Origin: Flammeovirgaceae bacterium UBA2366
GTDB lineage: Bacteria; Bacteroidota; Bacteroidia; Cytophagales; Cyclobacteriaceae
Assembly: GCA_002344065.1 (NCBI GenBank)
Contig: DDTK01000013.1
Span: 62,001 to 126,000, forward strand
DNA length: 64,000 bases
Direction: 5' to 3'
Shown here: in pieces, positions 61,037 to 64,000 of the stretch
Position numbering within the stretch: the stretch's first letter is position 1
Layout of the letters: every line of letters begins with the position of its first letter
Made by a program: the position numbers and the translations under genes
The notes under the pieces: model-generated
Databases searched by the model: none
Told to the model about the DNA's origin: nothing
Seen by the model: only the letters and a program-made list of their open reading frames with translations

Positions 61037-61912
61037 TCAATTTCTAATATCTAATCCCCAATTAAGCTTCTGCCTCAAGGTCTTAAAATAAGACTGATCC
61101 TCAAGTTGAATAAGGTGGGCTTTAAAGGCCTCTTTTTTCACTTTTAGTTTAACAGTATTGTCAACGATGGCTGTTCTTGAGTCGAGCGAGATTAAGAATT
61201 TTTTGCTTCTTCCCTCTACTTCAAAGGTAATTTCAGATTGATCAGGAACTACAATTGGACGCACCGTTAAGTTATGCGGGCTTACGGGAGTAATGATGAA
61301 ATTGCCTGAGCGTGGAAACACCAATGGCCCGCCACAGCTTAATGAATAGCCGGTTGAGCCGGTAGGTGTAGCAACAATAATTCCATCTGCCCAATATGAA
61401 TTAAGAAACTCACCATTGATGTACGTGTGCACGGTAATCATGGATGAAGAGTCTTTTTTTACAACGGTAAAATCATTTAGCGCGAAGTTGAGTTTACCAA
61501 ACAGTTTTTTGTTTGACTCCAGCCTGAGGATAACGCGTTTATCTATCGAATACATTCCAGCAAAAAGTTTTTTTAATGCCCGTTCTGTTTCAAGGCCGCT
61601 GATGGTGGCTAAAAATCCAAGTCGCCCGGTATTAATGCCCAGAATGGGTGTTTCAGCAGGCCCGATGTGCGTTATGGATTCCAGTAATGTACCATCCCCT
61701 CCAATGCTGAGGAAGGCGTTTAGCTTTTTTAATGAATCACCAGGTTCGTAGGTTTTCCAGTTGAAATTTTTGAAGGCCACACCTTTAAGCAGCTTCTCAT
61801 ATTTTGCCGAGACGAATAGCTCCGCCTTATGTTGGGTAAGGATTTGAAAAATAAGCTTAATGAAGTCTGCCGACTGCCGGTTAAACTCTTTTCCATGAAT
61901 ACCAATCTTCAT
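61037..61912 (-). CDS. nadK: NAD kinase
   Basis: NAD kinase phosphorylates NAD to NADP. I set the start at ATG 61912 (MKIGIHGKEF); the frame can start from a TTG at 61921, which adds three residues. The 291-residue product has the GGDGTLLESI motif (71-80) with catalytic Asp73, the NTGRLGFLATISG segment (about 92-104) and GSTGYSLSCGGPLVFP (about 182-197), followed by PHNLTVRPIVVPDQSEI. Length is normal. It lies between the CBS protein gene (95 bases) and the DUF6089 pair (48 bases) on the same strand. Confidence 0.94.
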   Translation of the reverse strand: MKIGIHGKEFNRQSADFIKLIFQILTQHKAELFVSAKYEKLLKGVAFKNFNWKTYEPGDSLKKLNAFLSIGGDGTLLESITHIGPAETPILGINTGRLGFLATISGLETERALKKLFAGMYSIDKRVILRLESNKKLFGKLNFALNDFTVVKKDSSSMITVHTYINGEFLNSYWADGIIVATPTGSTGYSLSCGGPLVFPRSGNFIITPVSPHNLTVRPIVVPDQSEITFEVEGRSKKFLISLDSRTAIVDNTVKLKVKKEAFKAHLIQLEDQSYFKTLRQKLNWGLDIRN

Positions 61913-62006
61913 ACAAAACAAGATTTATACTGCAGGGATAATTCAGGTGCCATGAATCTTAAAGGTACAACCGAATTATTGAAGGGAAAAGCTGAAGGAT
62001 AAAGAG

Positions 62007-62672
62007 TTAAATGTCGAGGTAACGAAGGAGCATATCCAAACGTTCTTTTTCTGTTCCTATCGGGCTGGACTCCTGGTACCGCCCGATAACCCGATAATTA
62101 AAGCGTTCCAGGGTGGCCACTATCCGGGACAAATCAACCTGATTTAGCTTTAGGGTGAGCCTGATCTTGCCTAAATCCAGCGGGTCATCTTTAACAATGC
62201 TGCTTAAGATTTTTGTATTGTTCTCTTCGATCAACCGGCTGATTTCAGATAAAGAATAATCATTATGGTTCATTGATAGAACCAATATACCACCGGGCAT
62301 TTGTACAGCGGCAGTTTGCGCAAAAGATGTGATGGTATCCTCAACGGTAATGACACCGTAATACTGACCTAAATCGTCAAGCACGGCCACCATTTGCAGT
62401 TTGTTATCGGCAGCAATTTTTATAATGTCGTAGAAATGACTGGTTGTTGAAACGTAACACTTTTCACCGGTAAGGTTAAACTCCCCAACATTTTTCTCAA
62501 TGTTATTCGTTTCAAGAATGATTTCTTCGGATATAAAACCAAGAAGTTTTCCGTTATCCACTACGGGCATGTGCTTGCAGCGAAATTCTTCCATCCACAC
62601 GATGGCTTTGTGTGCATCATCGGTTGCCTTCAGGGGCGGAATCATGTGGTTGATGAGGTCTTCGGCTATCAC
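62007..62672 (-). CDS. CBS-domain protein with ACT-like C-terminus
   Basis: The 221-residue protein has two CBS domains (about 1-57 and 72-130: DDAHKAIVWMEEFRCKHMPV, then HFYDIIKIAADNKLQMVAVL) and a C-terminal region (about 140-210: GGILVLSMNHNDYSLSEISRL) with the alpha/beta pattern of an ACT domain. CBS pairs bind adenine nucleotides and ACT domains small ligands, so a sensor role is likely. No enzyme domain is attached. It precedes nadK in the same strand run, a neighbour choice common in Bacteroidota. The target of regulation is unknown. Confidence 0.85.
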   Translation of the reverse strand: MIAEDLINHMIPPLKATDDAHKAIVWMEEFRCKHMPVVDNGKLLGFISEEIILETNNIEKNVGEFNLTGEKCYVSTTSHFYDIIKIAADNKLQMVAVLDDLGQYYGVITVEDTITSFAQTAAVQMPGGILVLSMNHNDYSLSEISRLIEENNTKILSSIVKDDPLDLGKIRLTLKLNQVDLSRIVATLERFNYRVIGRYQESSPIGTEKERLDMLLRYLDI

Positions 62673-62699
62673 GGTTAAAGATTTTCACACATATATACC

Positions 62700-63452
62700 T
62701 CAATTGAGCAAAAAGTCTTCCATAAGCTCATTAAATTTTTCTGGGTGTTCCATCATGGGCGCATGGCAGCAATTATCGATGAATTTTAAAGACGAATTTG
62801 GAATTAGTCTGTTAAATTCATGTGCTACCATGGGCGGAGTTATGGTATCGTTAAGCCCCCATACTAACAAGGTCGGCACCTTAATGTTAGGAATTTCGTC
62901 AGCCATATTATTGCGCTGTGCCGACTTTGCTATGGCCACAATACGCATACATTTAGGAATGCTGTTGGTGGTTTCAAACACCTCATCCACCAATTCTTTG
63001 GTGGCTACTTTGGGATCAAAAAATGTATAGGACACCCGCTCACGGATGTACTCATAATTGCCTCGCTTCGGATAGGAGCCACCCATGGAGTCTTCAAACA
63101 GGCCGGAACTTCCGGTAAGAATGAGTTTTTTAACCTTCTCGGGATTTTTGAGGGTATAGACTAATGCAACATGACCCCCCAGACTATTTCCCATGATGAT
63201 CATGTCATCAAGTTTTTTCAGCGCAACAAACTCCTCTACAAACTTTCGTAGGCCTTCCAGCCCCGCCTCACGAATTGGCATTTCATATATGGGAAGCATG
63301 GGAATTACAACTCTGAAGTTTGCCTCAAACCGGCTTACCACACCTTCCCAATTGCTGAGGGCCCCAAAAAGCCCATGCAATAACATCAGCACAGGCCCTT
63401 TGCCCTCATCGACATACTTAAAGCCTCTATCTTCTTTAACGGTTAGTGCCAT
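62700..63452 (-). CDS. Alpha/beta-hydrolase fold protein
   Basis: The 250-residue protein has the alpha/beta-hydrolase order: LLHGLFGALSNWEGVVSRF (oxyanion HG, about 24-42), the nucleophile elbow GNSLGG with Ser90 (88-93), the acid in LVWGLNDTITPP (about 194-205) and the base in DNCCHAPMMEHPEKF (about 225-239). No signal peptide, so it is cytoplasmic. Substrate is not readable; many such proteins are esterases or C-C hydrolases. It is 27 bases upstream of the CBS gene and on the same strand. Confidence 0.88.
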   Translation of the reverse strand: MALTVKEDRGFKYVDEGKGPVLMLLHGLFGALSNWEGVVSRFEANFRVVIPMLPIYEMPIREAGLEGLRKFVEEFVALKKLDDMIIMGNSLGGHVALVYTLKNPEKVKKLILTGSSGLFEDSMGGSYPKRGNYEYIRERVSYTFFDPKVATKELVDEVFETTNSIPKCMRIVAIAKSAQRNNMADEIPNIKVPTLLVWGLNDTITPPMVAHEFNRLIPNSSLKFIDNCCHAPMMEHPEKFNELMEDFLLN

Positions 63453-63524
63453 AGTTACTTAATTAATAACCAAAATGTAAAGAAAAAAAATTCAACTTGT
63501 AACAGTGAGCTTGTTGAAAAATCC

Positions 63525-64000
63525 TCACGAGGCATTTTCCTGAAAGATGTCTTTAAAGGAAGGGAAGAATTCCCCGATCCAATGCGTTACTTCGGGAGCA
63601 AATCGGGAGGTAAACGGAAAGAGCCAGGAGTTTTCTGTCCAGTGTTCAGGCAATTGTACAGCGAGTGCATCAAAAATCCACAAGCCAACACTAACCATAA
63701 AAATGGTTCTGAATAAACCCATTACACTTCCCGCCCATTGATCGGCACTGCCCAACAACGTTTTATCGAGCCATGATTTTAAAAGCTTTCCTAAAAGATT
63801 AACAACAAGAAGAACAATGATAAAGACTACTCCAAAAGCTGCGTATGGCAATACTTTTTCATCGATGTTGTAATAATCATCCAGCGTAAGCATGGCAGCA
63901 CCCATTAGTTTAAAGCCCAGGATGATACCGAAGATGATAGCAAGCAACGAAAACAAACTCACCAGAAATCCTTTTTTATAGCCGGAAACCATTCCGGTTA
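63525..64000 (-). CDS. CvpA-family membrane protein, N-terminus cut by window edge
   Basis: The frame is open to the end of the window. An ATG at 63992 is probably internal: CvpA proteins normally have about 15-20 residues before the GYKKGF-type turn, which here is at residues 4-9 from that Met. Four hydrophobic segments are visible (about 9-29, 47-68, 85-110 in part) and WAGSVMGLFRTIFMVSVGLW, a stretch typical of CvpA. CvpA is an inner-membrane protein needed for colicin V production in E. coli and linked to envelope stress or cell-wall control; its action is not settled. It is followed by the alpha/beta-hydrolase gene, 72 bases on. Confidence 0.85.
   Translation of the reverse strand, partial: TGMVSGYKKGFLVSLFSLLAIIFGIILGFKLMGAAMLTLDDYYNIDEKVLPYAAFGVVFIIVLLVVNLLGKLLKSWLDKTLLGSADQWAGSVMGLFRTIFMVSVGLWIFDALAVQLPEHWTENSWLFPFTSRFAPEVTHWIGEFFPSFKDIFQENAS

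Noticed and set aside
1..64000. CRISPR array, tRNA or rRNA genes, insertion sequence or prophage
   Set aside because: No regularly spaced repeats, cloverleaf with CCA-type ends, ribosomal RNA core sequence or transposase/phage frames were seen. A tRNA scan was not run, so a missed single tRNA is possible.

Overview
The window looks like a chromosomal segment of a Bacteroidota bacterium, most likely of the Cytophagales type. The evidence is the gene content: a MurF-alanine racemase fusion, tandem OmpH/Skp genes behind BamA, paired DUF6089-type barrels, two TonB-dependent receptors (one with a carboxypeptidase-like N-terminal domain), many PD40 beta-propeller secreted proteins, a DUF4783 gene beside nadC, and promoters of the TTTG / TAnnTTTG kind. 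Genus cannot be fixed from this sequence. I saw no rRNA, tRNA, insertion sequence, prophage or CRISPR array, and no stretch longer than 300 bases without a gene.

Layout. 1-7373 (+ strand): the 3' end of fumC, a SPOR-type protein, a glycine-rich collagen-like secreted protein, recJ, lptB, a GH3-family enzyme and two small membrane proteins. 7396-18960 (- strand): a PepSY protein with a heme-type TonB receptor, an imperfect palindromic repeat, a caspase-TPR protein, a very large beta-propeller/amidohydrolase, a deoxynucleoside kinase, a TolB-like propeller and an LPP20-like lipoprotein. 19020-22930: a type III polyketide synthase, a methyltransferase, a UbiA prenyltransferase and a FAD oxidoreductase. 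23054-32070: a degenerate receiver protein, a double-DTG aspartyl protease with PDZ domain, a LOG-family protein with a 39-residue membrane protein, DUF2911 and PD40 proteins, a HisA paralogue lacking its catalytic Asp, and a second TonB receptor with an acidic lipoprotein. 32214-44382 (+): csaA, murF-alr, an S41 protease, feoAB, a TerB-like gene, a HEAT-cyclophilin lipoprotein, purKE and a TerB/LETM1-like gene. 44385-49901 (-): TerC, a Fur-family regulator, a frameshifted MsbA-like ABC exporter, a lipoprotein and gpmI. 50047-54577 (+): DUF4783, nadC, a YcxB-like protein, recX, a YHS protein, a DinB-like protein and an ATP-grasp enzyme. 54656-64000 (-): two OmpH genes, bamA, uppS, two DUF6089-type barrels, nadK, a CBS protein, an alpha/beta hydrolase and cvpA, which runs off the edge.

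How they work together. Envelope building is the main theme (lptB, murF-alr, bamA/ompH/uppS, DUF6089 barrels, CvpA). Metal handling is second (heme-type receptor with PepSY, FeoAB, Fur-family regulator, TerC, a histidine-loop TonB receptor). The best candidate for an undescribed system is the polyketide synthase / methyltransferase / prenyltransferase / flavoprotein locus at 19020-22930. Its parts suggest a prenylated, methylated polyketide lipid or quinone; the product itself is inference. The HisA paralogue without its catalytic Asp and the degenerate receiver protein are further candidates for new functions.
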